This document shows, piece by piece, positions 17,075-26,214 of a stretch of DNA of 64,000 nucleotides (its first letter is position 1; every line of letters starts with the position of its first letter). The position numbers and the translations under genes were made by a program. The notes under the pieces were generated by a model. It had not been told where the DNA came from. It was given only the letters and a program-made list of their open reading frames with translations, and ran no database searches. Origin of the DNA: Chitinophaga filiformis (GTDB lineage Bacteria > Bacteroidota > Bacteroidia > Chitinophagales > Chitinophagaceae); the NCBI RefSeq assembly GCF_900102545.1, contig NZ_FNBN01000008.1:66019-130018 (forward strand). Reading direction: 5' to 3'.

Positions 17075-18775
17075 TTAGCCTTTCTTAACGGGTTCCAGCT
17101 TCGCCTTCTTCTTTTTCTTCTCTTTCACATCTTTATGCGCATCCATGCTATCCGCCAGTTTTAATGCTTCGTAGGCATTAACAAGACCACCTGAAATAGA
17201 CAATTCCGCAAACGGGATCTTCACATCTGGTGATCCCGGTTTAGTCACTTCCGTAGTGCCGTCAGGTAAAGGTGTCGCTGATTTCATCAGGATATACTTT
17301 AACTGTTGTGCAGTAAGATTTGGATGGTAGGAGAGCACCAGCGCTGCTACACCTGCTACTACGGGAGCCGCCATACTGGTACCGCTGGCATTGCCATATT
17401 TATTGCCACCAGGTACGGTAGAATAGATCTGTACACCAGGTGCGAAGATGTCTACATTCTTCTTACCATAGTTGGAGAAGCTGGCTACTTTACCGTTTTT
17501 GCCGCTACCGCTGGCGCCAACAGTAATGTAGTTATTTGCTCTCGCAGAATGATCTGCAAAATCAGGATTCGGGAAGTTGTCCACTTCATCATTGTTACTG
17601 CCATCATTACCTGCAGCATGCACGAGTAATACACCTTTTTCTTCCGCATATTTGACAGCAGCATCTACCCATTCTTTATGAGGGGAGAAGCCTTTGCCAA
17701 AGCTCATATTCACCACACGTGCGCCATTGTCTACCGCATAACGGATAGCCAGGGCCACGTCTTTATCGCGTTCATCACCATCAGGAACGGCTTTCACCAT
17801 CATGATGCGTACATTGTTATTGATACCGTCAATACCAATGTCATTGTTCCTTACAGCAGCGATGATACCGGAAACGTGTGTACCATGGAAACCGAATTGT
17901 CCCATCACGTCGTTGTTACCGTAGTATTTATCGTTGATGTCGTTCACGTTATCGCCAATGATATCGGCACGTTTATCGACAGGAGCATCGTTATCAGCCT
18001 GCTCTGCTTTCTTTTTCAGATCTGCCAGGTATTCCTCAAACTCTGACTTCAGTTCGGAGTAGCTGAGGTTTGCTTCGCCGGTATTCTCGAAGATGCGTAA
18101 AAGGAATTTCTTCGCTACCATTACATCCTGGTCAGGGGTTTGTATGCTGTCCAGTTTTGCGGCGTTGAAGTCATTCTGGTGGAGGTAACCGGTAATGAGT
18201 GTCTCGCATTTACGCAGGCTCTCCTGTAGTTTAAGCATGGTTTTGTAGGTCACCTTGCTTTCACCGGAAGGTCTGGATACCTTACCCTGCAGTTTCTGCC
18301 AGTAGCTATATTCTTTGGATTGTTTATCGAGCGCTGAGTCGGGATTGCCGTAAAGGCTCTTAATGCGGTAATATTCACGGGTCGCTTCGTCGCTGTCTTC
18401 CTTTACACTACGGCCATCTTTGCCACCGAGGAAGTTCCACCCGTGGACGTCGTCGATATAGCCATTTCCATCATCATCAATACCGTTGCCGGGAATCTCT
18501 TTGGGGTTTACCCAAAGAACAGATTTCAAATCTTCATGAAGCGTGTCAATACCGGAATCTATCACTGCTACCAGTATAGGGCTGCTTTTCTTCCCTTTCA
18601 GGAGTTCTGCATATGCTTTTTCAACGCCGGTTCCATACACACTATCCTGCGCATAGTTCAGTAGGTGCCAGTTCCTGGGAGTTGCTGAAGATTGGGCATA
18701 AGACGGGTTAGCGGTCAAAGCAGTCATCCACAACACACCACCAGCCATGACTGCCATAGCTCTGTTAGATTTCAT
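17075..18775 (-). CDS. Secreted S8 subtilisin-like serine protease with large insertion
   Basis: A 566-residue protein with a Sec signal peptide (about residues 1-27, ending SYAQ). The S8 triad is complete: Asp73 in VAVIDSGID, His300 in FHGTHVSG and Ser467 in SGTSMAAP, with oxyanion Asn390 in HAAGND. A calcium-loop-like segment GIDDDGNGYIDDVHGW follows Asp73. Between Asp73 and His300 lie 227 residues, about six times the usual gap; the extra part (about 120-285) is charged and helix-like. A Lys-rich tail (KEKKKKKAKLEPVKKG) ends the protein. No type-IX sorting domain is seen, so it may act in the periplasm or be released. Confidence 0.92.
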   Translation of the reverse strand: MKSNRAMAVMAGGVLWMTALTANPSYAQSSATPRNWHLLNYAQDSVYGTGVEKAYAELLKGKKSSPILVAVIDSGIDTLHEDLKSVLWVNPKEIPGNGIDDDGNGYIDDVHGWNFLGGKDGRSVKEDSDEATREYYRIKSLYGNPDSALDKQSKEYSYWQKLQGKVSRPSGESKVTYKTMLKLQESLRKCETLITGYLHQNDFNAAKLDSIQTPDQDVMVAKKFLLRIFENTGEANLSYSELKSEFEEYLADLKKKAEQADNDAPVDKRADIIGDNVNDINDKYYGNNDVMGQFGFHGTHVSGIIAAVRNNDIGIDGINNNVRIMMVKAVPDGDERDKDVALAIRYAVDNGARVVNMSFGKGFSPHKEWVDAAVKYAEEKGVLLVHAAGNDGSNNDEVDNFPNPDFADHSARANNYITVGASGSGKNGKVASFSNYGKKNVDIFAPGVQIYSTVPGGNKYGNASGTSMAAPVVAGVAALVLSYHPNLTAQQLKYILMKSATPLPDGTTEVTKPGSPDVKIPFAELSISGGLVNAYEALKLADSMDAHKDVKEKKKKKAKLEPVKKG

Positions 18776-19411
18776 CAGTCTGTTTTTTTCTCTATAAGCT
18801 TTACAAAATCAAAAACCAAATTAAGGTAAAGGTACGCAAAATGTAGGGGAATCACCCTGCGTTAAATGATGAGCGAGCTAATTAGATATGCCAATAGCTG
18901 ATTGCCTGGATAGCCGTTCACGTAACAACTTGCCGCTATAATAGGAGTACCTGTAACCTAATTGTATTCGTTCATTTACTGTTAATTTAACAATTAAATG
19001 AATATGAGCGAAATTTTCTTTTGAAGAGGAGGAAGAGTGTTGCCACAGAAGTCGCTACTGCATTGATATCAGCCTTCGAAAATAACCGTTCGTCAAAAAA
19101 TAGTTGCAAATACCACAAAAGTAGAATATGAAATTCCGGAAAAAAGTGTAATATTTAGAGCTGGAAGAGTACTTGATAACTTTCCCAAAAGTTATGATTA
19201 CTTTTCTCATAAGCATGGTTTCCGTTTAACGAAAAAGCGAGGTTCTCTAACCTCGCTATTCTTTTTTGATCTATATTGTTCGCTCACATGCTATGTGAAG
19301 AAAGGTACTGCTCCTACAAGCTAATTATATATTGCAGTTAATATCAGTTTAAAAGTTATCCGCATATTAAACGGACTATTATTCCTGTTATTGTGTTAGG
19401 AATAAAAATTT
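18776..19411. other. Intergenic region between the subtilase and ALDH genes
   Basis: A 636-bp AT-rich gap. The right part (19267-19411) would be the 3' untranslated end of the minus-strand ALDH transcript, closed by the hairpin at 19236-19266. The left part should hold the subtilase promoter. An exact minus-strand TACTTTTG lies near 19115-19125, about 340 bp from the start codon, and no closer exact match was found. One frame is open for about 46 codons (roughly 18990-19130) but has no ATG and no recognisable content. Confidence 0.5.
19236..19266 (-). terminator. Terminator hairpin downstream of the ALDH gene
   Basis: The stem AGCGAGGTT (19236-19244) pairs with AACCTCGCT (19249-19257) around CTCT. 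On the minus strand it is followed directly by TTTTT; on the plus strand by ATTCTTTTTT, so it may work both ways. The nearest gene reading into it is the minus-strand aldehyde dehydrogenase, 155 bp away. Confidence 0.75.
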
Positions 19412-20941
19412 TTACAGATCGAATTTAATACCCTGGGCCAGTGGTAACTGTGTGGAGTAATTGATCGTATTTGTCTGCCTGCGCATATAGTTCTTCCATG
19501 CGTCTGAGCCACTTTCCCTGCCACCGCCGGTTTCTTTTTCTCCGCCGAATGCACCTCCAATCTCTGCTCCTGAAGTACCAATGTTGACATTGGCGATACC
19601 GCAGTCAGAGCCCGCCTGTGACAGGAACAATTCTGCCTCGCGCAGGTTCAGCGTCATAATAGCAGAGGATAATCCCTGTGGCACGCCATTCTGCATAGCG
19701 ATCGCATCCTCCATGTTTTTGTATTTCATCACATACAGGATGGGAGCGAAGGTTTCATGCTGTACGATGGCGTAACTGTTCTCCACAGCCGCGATACAAG
19801 GCTTTACGTAACAGCCGGAAGCATATGCGTCGCCGCTTAGCACGCCTCCTTCTACCAGGAAGGTACCTCCTTGCGCCTTTACTTTTTCGATGGATTCCTG
19901 GTACAGGTGTACCGCGTCTTTATCGATCAATGGGCCTACGTGGTTATGTTCGTCCAGCGGATTGCCAATGCGCAGCTGCTGGTAAGCTTTTACCAGTTTT
20001 TGTGTAAAGGCATCATATACGCTCTCATGGATGATCAGTCTCCTGGTGCTGGTACAACGCTGGCCGGCAGTGCCTACCGCTCCGAATACACAGCCGATGA
20101 GGGACATGTCCAGGTCTGCATTGGCTGTGATGATGATGGCATTGTTACCCCCCAGTTCCAGCAGGGCGCGTCCCAGACGGGCGCCCACCACGCTGCCTAC
20201 CGCTTTACCCATACGGGTAGAACCGGTAGCAGAGATCAATGGAATACGGGTATCGGCTGCCATCCATTCACCTACTTCACGGCCTCCTGTTACCAGGCAA
20301 CAAACACCTTCCGGTACTTTATTCGCTTTCAGTACGTCCTGTACGATCTGCTGACAGGCAATAGCTGACAAAGGTGTCTTTTCTGATGGTTTCCAGACGC
20401 ATACGTCGCCGCAAACCCATGCAAGCATAGCATTCCAGCTCCACACTGCAACAGGGAAATTAAAGGCCGAAATGATGCCTGTAACGCCCAGCGGATGCCA
20501 TTGCTCATACATCCTGTGACCCGGACGTTCGGAGTGCATACTTAGCCCATGCAACTGGCGGGAGAGACCTACGGCAAAGTCGCAGATGTCAATCATTTCC
20601 TGCACCTCTCCATAACCTTCCTGCAGGCTTTTTCCCATTTCGTAAGACACCAGTTTACCCAGCGCCTCCTTATTTTTCCGGAGAGCCTCACCCATCTGAC
20701 GCACTATCTCGCCACGGCGGGGAGCAGGCCATAAACGCCATTCCTTAAATGCTTCCTGTGCTTTTTCAATCACCGCGTCATAATCTGCACGGTTGGCCGC
20801 TTTGACAGTGGCAATATCTTTCCCGTCTACCGGGGAAGAGGCCTGAATAGTTTCTCCTTTGGCATCCAGCCAGGTAGTGCCTGTGCTGACGCCGCTATTT
20901 ACGTTGCTGATATGCAGTTGCTGCAGAATGTCCTGGATCAT
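19412..20941 (-). CDS. ALDH7-type aminoadipate-semialdehyde dehydrogenase
   Basis: A 509-residue NAD-dependent aldehyde dehydrogenase. The catalytic Cys296 lies in TAGQRCTSTRRL and the general base Glu262 in LLELGGNN, both in the form seen in the ALDH7A1/AmaB (antiquitin) group; ISAFNFPVAVWSWN and SATGSTRMGKAVG also fit it. That group oxidises alpha-aminoadipate semialdehyde (piperideine-6-carboxylate) in lysine breakdown. The upstream DUF1338 gene acts two steps later in the same route in Pseudomonas, which supports this substrate. A 150-bp gap separates the two genes. Confidence 0.88.
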   Translation of the reverse strand: MIQDILQQLHISNVNSGVSTGTTWLDAKGETIQASSPVDGKDIATVKAANRADYDAVIEKAQEAFKEWRLWPAPRRGEIVRQMGEALRKNKEALGKLVSYEMGKSLQEGYGEVQEMIDICDFAVGLSRQLHGLSMHSERPGHRMYEQWHPLGVTGIISAFNFPVAVWSWNAMLAWVCGDVCVWKPSEKTPLSAIACQQIVQDVLKANKVPEGVCCLVTGGREVGEWMAADTRIPLISATGSTRMGKAVGSVVGARLGRALLELGGNNAIIITANADLDMSLIGCVFGAVGTAGQRCTSTRRLIIHESVYDAFTQKLVKAYQQLRIGNPLDEHNHVGPLIDKDAVHLYQESIEKVKAQGGTFLVEGGVLSGDAYASGCYVKPCIAAVENSYAIVQHETFAPILYVMKYKNMEDAIAMQNGVPQGLSSAIMTLNLREAELFLSQAGSDCGIANVNIGTSGAEIGGAFGGEKETGGGRESGSDAWKNYMRRQTNTINYSTQLPLAQGIKFDL

Positions 20942-21091
20942 CTTGTGCTGTTTGTACCGTGTGGGTCACGGCTGTTTTGATGTATGTATGAGTTAACGCA
21001 TCCGGTTGTCCTGTGAATACCATCGGCTTCCGGGAAACCGGTTACCGGAACAACAGGATGATCGCATCTCCCTGTAGTTCCGGCGTCGTGA

Positions 21092-21979
21092 TTATTGCTT
21101 ATTCGTTTGTGAACTGTAAGTGCTTTCGAAGATACGGTCCGCATTACCTGCCTCAAAACCCTCCCTGCGGTGTGCGCGGGTGATCTTGTCGGCCGGAAGA
21201 TCTGCAAACTGCGGCAATACCTTCCGTTCTGCAAATTCCACGTAGGAACCTGCTATTTTATGTACTTCGTTGCCGGCAAAGGTAGCCGGGATCATTTTAG
21301 CGACGGTGCTGCTCTGTAAGAGCATGCCATCAGGGCTTACCTTGATCTTGCCACCGGCATTATTCAGTATAAATCCTTCTTTTTCAAGGAAGTTATTGAA
21401 GTCGGCTACAGTATTGTAACCGGCAGGCAGGTTCTGTACGCTGATGGTGAAATGGTTCAGGTAATACCGGTTGTAGATCACCCAGGCTGCATATTCACTT
21501 TCAGCTGCCAGCGCTTCATAATCCTGCAGGGTAGGCGTGCGCCAGAGTGCACTGTGCAGGAAGGCATCTACTGCCGGTCCGTCGTTCAGGTCAAGATTGC
21601 TGACAGGATCTACCAGTACCTCGTTGGTATAACTGGTGATGATCTGCTGGGCTGCCGTACTCAGGTCCTGTACCCTCAGCTCGCTGATGAAAATACGGGG
21701 ATAGTTGGGCAGTGGCGGTGCGTACCAGTAAGCGTCCAGCTTCTTTTCCTTGAAATGGTAGGCATCCCTCCGGGTGTAACCGTAGTGGAGGAAGATCTTT
21801 TCCAGGGATTGTATCCCAAGCTCGGGTACACCGATTGTACGGAAGGCAATATGGTCGTTTTCAATGTCTTCCGGAACTCCAATCAGATTCTCAGAGATCA
21901 TTGCGGCTATGATCGCTGCAACGTCAGGAACGCGGTCCTGGTAACGTTGCATCAGACCGCTAAGAACATAGTCTAACAT
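21092..21979 (-). CDS. DUF1338 protein, probable 2-oxoadipate dioxygenase/decarboxylase (HglS-like)
   Basis: A 295-residue DUF1338 protein. The proven member, HglS of Pseudomonas putida, is an iron enzyme that turns 2-oxoadipate into D-2-hydroxyglutarate in lysine catabolism. A plausible His-His-Glu metal triad is visible: His43 in NDHIAFRT, His176 in YLNHFTISV and Glu248 in SYVEFAER. A conserved arginine follows His43 (Arg47). The ALDH7 gene downstream supports a lysine or aminoadipate route. It begins 9 bp after the stop of panB, which reads in from the right. Confidence 0.85.
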   Translation of the reverse strand: MLDYVLSGLMQRYQDRVPDVAAIIAAMISENLIGVPEDIENDHIAFRTIGVPELGIQSLEKIFLHYGYTRRDAYHFKEKKLDAYWYAPPLPNYPRIFISELRVQDLSTAAQQIITSYTNEVLVDPVSNLDLNDGPAVDAFLHSALWRTPTLQDYEALAAESEYAAWVIYNRYYLNHFTISVQNLPAGYNTVADFNNFLEKEGFILNNAGGKIKVSPDGMLLQSSTVAKMIPATFAGNEVHKIAGSYVEFAERKVLPQFADLPADKITRAHRREGFEAGNADRIFESTYSSQTNKQ

Positions 21980-21988
21980 AAAACAATT

Positions 21989-22804
21989 TTAATATTGTTC
22001 GCTATCGTTCGGAAAGTCTTTGGCTTTCACATCGTGGATATATTGTTGCGATGCCTTGTAAATTTCGTCATATAAATTGAGATAGCGGCGCAGGAAACGT
22101 GGTTTAAAGTCTTTATTAATCCCCAGCATGTCGTGCATTACCAGTACCTGTCCGTCAACATACTTGCCGGCGCCGATACCTATGGTTGGTATCCGCAATG
22201 CTTCTGATACCTGTTTACCCAGCTGTGCCGGGATCTTTTCCAGTACAATGGCAAAACAACCTGCTTCCTGGAGCAGACGGGCATCGTTGATCAGTTTCTG
22301 GGCTTCGGCTTCTTCAGTAGCTCTGACTGTATAGGTGCCAAACTTATTGATGGACTGGGGGGTTAGTCCCAGGTGGCCCATTACCGGCACACCGGCAGAG
22401 ATGATTCGTTTTACAGATTCAATGACCTCTTCACCACCTTCTATCTTCACGCCATGGGCGCTGGTTTCTTTCATAATACGGATGGTAGATGCCAGTGCTT
22501 CCTTGGAGTTGCCCTGGTAAGTACCAAAAGGAAGATCAACCACTACAAAGGCCCGTTTAATAGCTCTTACCACAGACGCGCCGTGATAGATCATCTGGTC
22601 GAGCGTTATGGGGAGCGTTGTTTCAAAGCCAGCCATCACATTGGATGCAGAATCGCCTACCAGCAGGATATCCATACCTGCATCGTCAAAAATGCGGGCC
22701 ATGGAATAATCATAAGCTGTGATCATGGAGATCTTCTCTCCGTCGTCCTTCATTTTCTGCAGTATATGTGTCGTTATCCGTTTAACTTCTTTGTGCGTAG
22801 ACAT
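21989..22804 (-). CDS. panB: 3-methyl-2-oxobutanoate hydroxymethyltransferase
   Basis: A 271-residue TIM-barrel enzyme that adds a hydroxymethyl group from 5,10-methylene-THF to alpha-ketoisovalerate, the first step of pantoate synthesis. Magnesium and substrate motifs are clear: MITAYDYSMARIFDDAG, LLVGDSASNVMAG, VVVDLPFGTYQ, GVPVMGHLGLTPQSINKFG, and IPTIGIGAGKYVDGQVLVMHD. panC and panD lie 5 kb away on the same strand, so the pathway is nearby but not one operon. DUF1338 follows by 9 bp. Confidence 0.96.
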   Translation of the reverse strand: MSTHKEVKRITTHILQKMKDDGEKISMITAYDYSMARIFDDAGMDILLVGDSASNVMAGFETTLPITLDQMIYHGASVVRAIKRAFVVVDLPFGTYQGNSKEALASTIRIMKETSAHGVKIEGGEEVIESVKRIISAGVPVMGHLGLTPQSINKFGTYTVRATEEAEAQKLINDARLLQEAGCFAIVLEKIPAQLGKQVSEALRIPTIGIGAGKYVDGQVLVMHDMLGINKDFKPRFLRRYLNLYDEIYKASQQYIHDVKAKDFPNDSEQY

Positions 22805-22866
22805 CCTGTTGACAGATTATATGTGATAAGTGTAAAAGCGCGCGTAAGGTAACCAATATTTGGAAA

Positions 22867-23748
22867 TTACCGGCTTATCTCCGCATAGAGTGACTGGATA
22901 AGACCATCTGCAAGACCGATCTTGGGTACAAATATTTCCTCGGCATCGGCCCAGCGCATGATGTTGATATAGATCTGAAGGGCAGGAACGATTACATCGG
23001 CACGGTCTTCCCGGAGATTATAGAGGTGGATACGTTCTTCGACAGTGAAGCTATTGAATTCCTTGTAGTAGTCTTTCAGCACTTCCAGCGTAAGCGGTTT
23101 ACCTTCCTTACGCTTGGAAAGGGAGAAGATCTTGTTGATGTTACCGCCGGAACCGATAGCGGTGACATTGTTGATGCCCCGGAGGCGGGCTTTGATGGTA
23201 TCCTTCATATACTGCCACTGATCATCCCTTACCTGGTTCTGCATCAGGCGGATGGTGCCGATATTGAAGGACTCTTTATATCTCAGGCTGTTATTACTGA
23301 ATAGTGTGACTTCTGTACTACCACCGCCCACATCAATGTACATGTAGGAGCGGGTCTTGTCGAGATTCTCCGCGATGTGGCTTTCATACAGGTAGGAGGC
23401 TTCTTCCTGCCCGGAGATGACGCTGATATCGATACCGGTGTGCTGTCTTACATACTGTAATATCTGTGCAGAGTTGGAAGCATCGCGCATGGCCGAAGTG
23501 GCGCAGGCTTTCAGATACTTCACCTCATATACTTCCAGCAGTAGTTTATATGCTTTAATAGTTTTCAGGAGATGATCGGCCCTTTTCTCAGAGATAGCGC
23601 CTTCTGAGAAAACATCAAGACCCAGGCGTAAAGGCACCCTGACCAGGTTTACTTTGGTAAAATCCATCCGGCCCTGGCTGTTGGGAGATGCTTCAGAGAT
23701 GAGCAGCCTGGCAGCGTTGGACCCGATATCAATGGCAGCAAGCTTCAT
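22867..23748 (-). CDS. Ppx/GppA family phosphatase
   Basis: A 293-residue actin-fold phosphatase with the phosphate-1 loop AAIDIGSNAARLLI, CATSAMRDASN, ISGQEEASYLY and the phosphate-2 loop YIDVGGGSTEV. Family members cleave polyphosphate from its end or hydrolyse pppGpp. The length is that of the short N-terminal (two-lobe) form without the C-terminal HD domain of E. coli Ppx. It is downstream of ppk1 in the same orientation, which favours a polyphosphate role. Confidence 0.9.
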   Translation of the reverse strand: MKLAAIDIGSNAARLLISEASPNSQGRMDFTKVNLVRVPLRLGLDVFSEGAISEKRADHLLKTIKAYKLLLEVYEVKYLKACATSAMRDASNSAQILQYVRQHTGIDISVISGQEEASYLYESHIAENLDKTRSYMYIDVGGGSTEVTLFSNNSLRYKESFNIGTIRLMQNQVRDDQWQYMKDTIKARLRGINNVTAIGSGGNINKIFSLSKRKEGKPLTLEVLKDYYKEFNSFTVEERIHLYNLREDRADVIVPALQIYINIMRWADAEEIFVPKIGLADGLIQSLYAEISR

Positions 23749-23771
23749 GGGCGCAAATGTATATAATTAGA

Positions 23772-23816
23772 ATCAGGAATCAGGAATTAATCGATGATCA
23801 AATCCTGATTCCTGAT
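23772..23816. repeat. 14-bp perfect inverted repeat between ppx and ppk1
   Basis: ATCAGGAATCAGGA (23772-23785) is exactly inverted as TCCTGATTCCTGAT (23803-23816) around a 17-base loop. Each arm is a doubled word (ATCAGGA/ATCAGGA). It sits in the 82-bp gap between two minus-strand genes, like the pair between smpB and accD, and may set relative levels of the two messages. Confidence 0.6.
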
Positions 23817-23830
23817 ACAATGTCTTACTA

Positions 23831-25987
23831 TTAACTATTATATTGTTTCTCGTGGAGATATTTAAAAATCTCTATCTGTGACCGGATCTTCTTGCCGCTG
23901 TCACGTTTATATTCGTTTTTCTGATCGTTGTCCAGTATGCGGGCTTTGACATTGCCGCTGAGCTGTATGGCCAGGATATCTTTCAACTCCTGCTGTATAT
24001 CCGGATCTGTAATAGGTATCGCCACTTCTACGCGATAATCAAGGTTACGCAGCATCCAGTCGCAGGAAGCGATGTATACCTTTTCCTGTCCCTCCTTCCC
24101 AAACACAAATACACGGGCATGCTCCAGATATTCGTCCACAATGCTGACTGCCGTGATATCCTTTTTCCATTTCTTGTTCTCCGTATAGGCGCAGCAGATA
24201 CCACGGATGATCATCTTAATGTCCACACCTTCTTTGGCGCCTTCATATAAAAGATTGATCATTTCAGGATCAGAGAGGGAGTTCATTTTGATGATCATGG
24301 AGCCGCCTTTCTTATGACGGGCATTCTTGATCTCTTTTTCCACCTGGCGTATAAAGAAAGGACGCATGCTGTAAGGACTTACCGGCAATGTATGGCATGC
24401 CTCCAGCATTTTGATATCATGTTTGCTGTTCTCCAGGTAAGCGAAAACGCGGTTGATATCAGCCATAATATTCCTGTTGGCGGTCAATAGGCAGTGGTCA
24501 CCGTATACCCTGGCGGTTTTCTCGTTCAGGTTACCCGTGCTCACAAAGCCGCATTGCACAGTCTTGGTACCGATACGTTTCTTGATGACACACAATTTGG
24601 CATGAACTTTCAGACCCGGAATGCCGATCAGCACTTTTACGCCTTCATCTTCCAGGCGGGTCTTCCATTCCAGGTTATCGGCCTCATTGAAACGGGCTCT
24701 TAGTTCCAGTGCTACGGTTACCTGTTTACCATTGCGCACTGCGTTTACCAGGGCATTGATGATCTTGGAGTTGCGCGCCAGCCTGTAAGCCGTGATCTTA
24801 ATGCTGGTTACATTAGGATCGATGGCAGCTTCCCTGAGCAGATCTATGATGGTATCGAAAGAGTGATAGGGGAAATGCAGCATCACATCCTGCAGCTGTA
24901 TCACATGCATCACACTGGAAGCGTTGGCTAACAATGGATGAATGAAGCTCTTACGTGCCGGATGTGACCTTTCCCTGAATACGCTGGTAGGGAAATCCAT
25001 AAAGTCCTTGAAGTTATGGATACGGGCTCCCGGAATGAGGTTGTCCTTACCGGACAGCCCCAGGCGGCGCATCAGGTATTCCAGCAGCAGCGGATCAATG
25101 TCCTTATCGTATACAAACCGTACCGGTTTCCCTTTGCGACGGTCTTTCAGACCTTTTTCGATCTGGTGAATAAGGCTGGTGGAGATATCATTGTCAATAT
25201 CCAGTTCCGCGTCTCTTGTTACCTTGATGATATGTGCCGTGAATTTGTCGAAACCGAAGTAGGAGAAGATATGCGGCAGACAGAAACGGATCACGTCTTC
25301 CAGCAGGATAATATCCTCTTCACCTTCTTTGGAAGGCAGGATGATGAAACGGGGCAGGATGGAGGTAGGGATCTCTATCAGTGCAAACTTCTGTCTGACA
25401 GAGTTATCCTGCCTGGCCAGTACAACCGCCAGATAGATGGATTTATCCCTGAGGAACGGAAAGTGTTGTATACTCTCGATCATCAAAGGGATAATATTGG
25501 TACGTACTTCCTCATTGAAGTAGTTGAGTACGAATTTCTGCTGATCTTTATTCAGGTGTTTTTCGGTGCGGATGAAGATCTTCTGGCTTTTCAGTTCGTC
25601 TTCAATGCCTTCCCATATACGGTCAAACTCCCGTTGCTGGTCTATCACCATACTCTGTATATCGTCCAGGATCTCGTCGGGGTTTTCTTCCATATGCATA
25701 CGGGTGGACTTGCCGACCAGCAGCATCCTTTTAAGGGTAGCAACACGTACACGGAAAAACTCGTCGAGGTTGTTGGAGAAAATACCAAGGAAACGAATGC
25801 GTTCATGGAGGGGGACAGTATTATCAGCTGCTTCCTGTAACACTCTTGCATTAAATGCCAGCCAGCTGATATCCCGCGGTATCATCTTGACTTTCTTCAA
25901 CGGCACAATCTTTTTGCTATTGCTTTTCTTTTCCATCGCCGGAACTTGTATGTTTAGATCTATTGGCTCACTGCTTGACAATCGCAT
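23831..25987 (-). CDS. ppk1: Polyphosphate kinase 1
   Basis: A 718-residue PPK1, which makes polyphosphate from ATP through a phosphohistidine. The N-terminal four-helix part has RDISWLAFNARVLQEA and NNLDEFFRVRVATLKR. The catalytic half has two phospholipase-D-like domains: LKVHAKLCVIKKR holds the probable phospho-accepting His, and GFVSTGNLNEKTARVY and ASCDWMLRNLDYRVEV are conserved. The first 17 residues before MEKKSNSKK are not typical, so the true start may be that internal Met. Ppx lies just downstream. Confidence 0.95.
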   Translation of the reverse strand: MRLSSSEPIDLNIQVPAMEKKSNSKKIVPLKKVKMIPRDISWLAFNARVLQEAADNTVPLHERIRFLGIFSNNLDEFFRVRVATLKRMLLVGKSTRMHMEENPDEILDDIQSMVIDQQREFDRIWEGIEDELKSQKIFIRTEKHLNKDQQKFVLNYFNEEVRTNIIPLMIESIQHFPFLRDKSIYLAVVLARQDNSVRQKFALIEIPTSILPRFIILPSKEGEEDIILLEDVIRFCLPHIFSYFGFDKFTAHIIKVTRDAELDIDNDISTSLIHQIEKGLKDRRKGKPVRFVYDKDIDPLLLEYLMRRLGLSGKDNLIPGARIHNFKDFMDFPTSVFRERSHPARKSFIHPLLANASSVMHVIQLQDVMLHFPYHSFDTIIDLLREAAIDPNVTSIKITAYRLARNSKIINALVNAVRNGKQVTVALELRARFNEADNLEWKTRLEDEGVKVLIGIPGLKVHAKLCVIKKRIGTKTVQCGFVSTGNLNEKTARVYGDHCLLTANRNIMADINRVFAYLENSKHDIKMLEACHTLPVSPYSMRPFFIRQVEKEIKNARHKKGGSMIIKMNSLSDPEMINLLYEGAKEGVDIKMIIRGICCAYTENKKWKKDITAVSIVDEYLEHARVFVFGKEGQEKVYIASCDWMLRNLDYRVEVAIPITDPDIQQELKDILAIQLSGNVKARILDNDQKNEYKRDSGKKIRSQIEIFKYLHEKQYNS

Positions 25988-26214
25988 CTGAAGAGTATTT
26001 AACGGTTGTGGTTATACTGGTCTAATACTGTTAATCACAACAATACAGATTTTTGGAATAGATCTTATGTTAAATTTCTGATACGCATTCTTAAAGGTAA
26101 GCAATTAAAAAGCGATAGAGAATAGCGCATAGATAATAATCTATGGTATTTTCCGTAGATATAGTTGTATATATCATTTATAGAGGCATGATCCGGAAGT
26201 AATTAGTGCAGGTG

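Noticed and set aside
18990..19130. Open frame of about 46 codons in the subtilase-ALDH gap
   Set aside because: It has no ATG, no hydrophobic or conserved pattern, and no promoter; it looks like chance.
19236..19266. Hairpin with T run that could end an unannotated small RNA on the plus strand
   Set aside because: It fits better as the terminator of the minus-strand ALDH gene. No exact TAnnTTTG box on the plus strand was found in 18776-19235.
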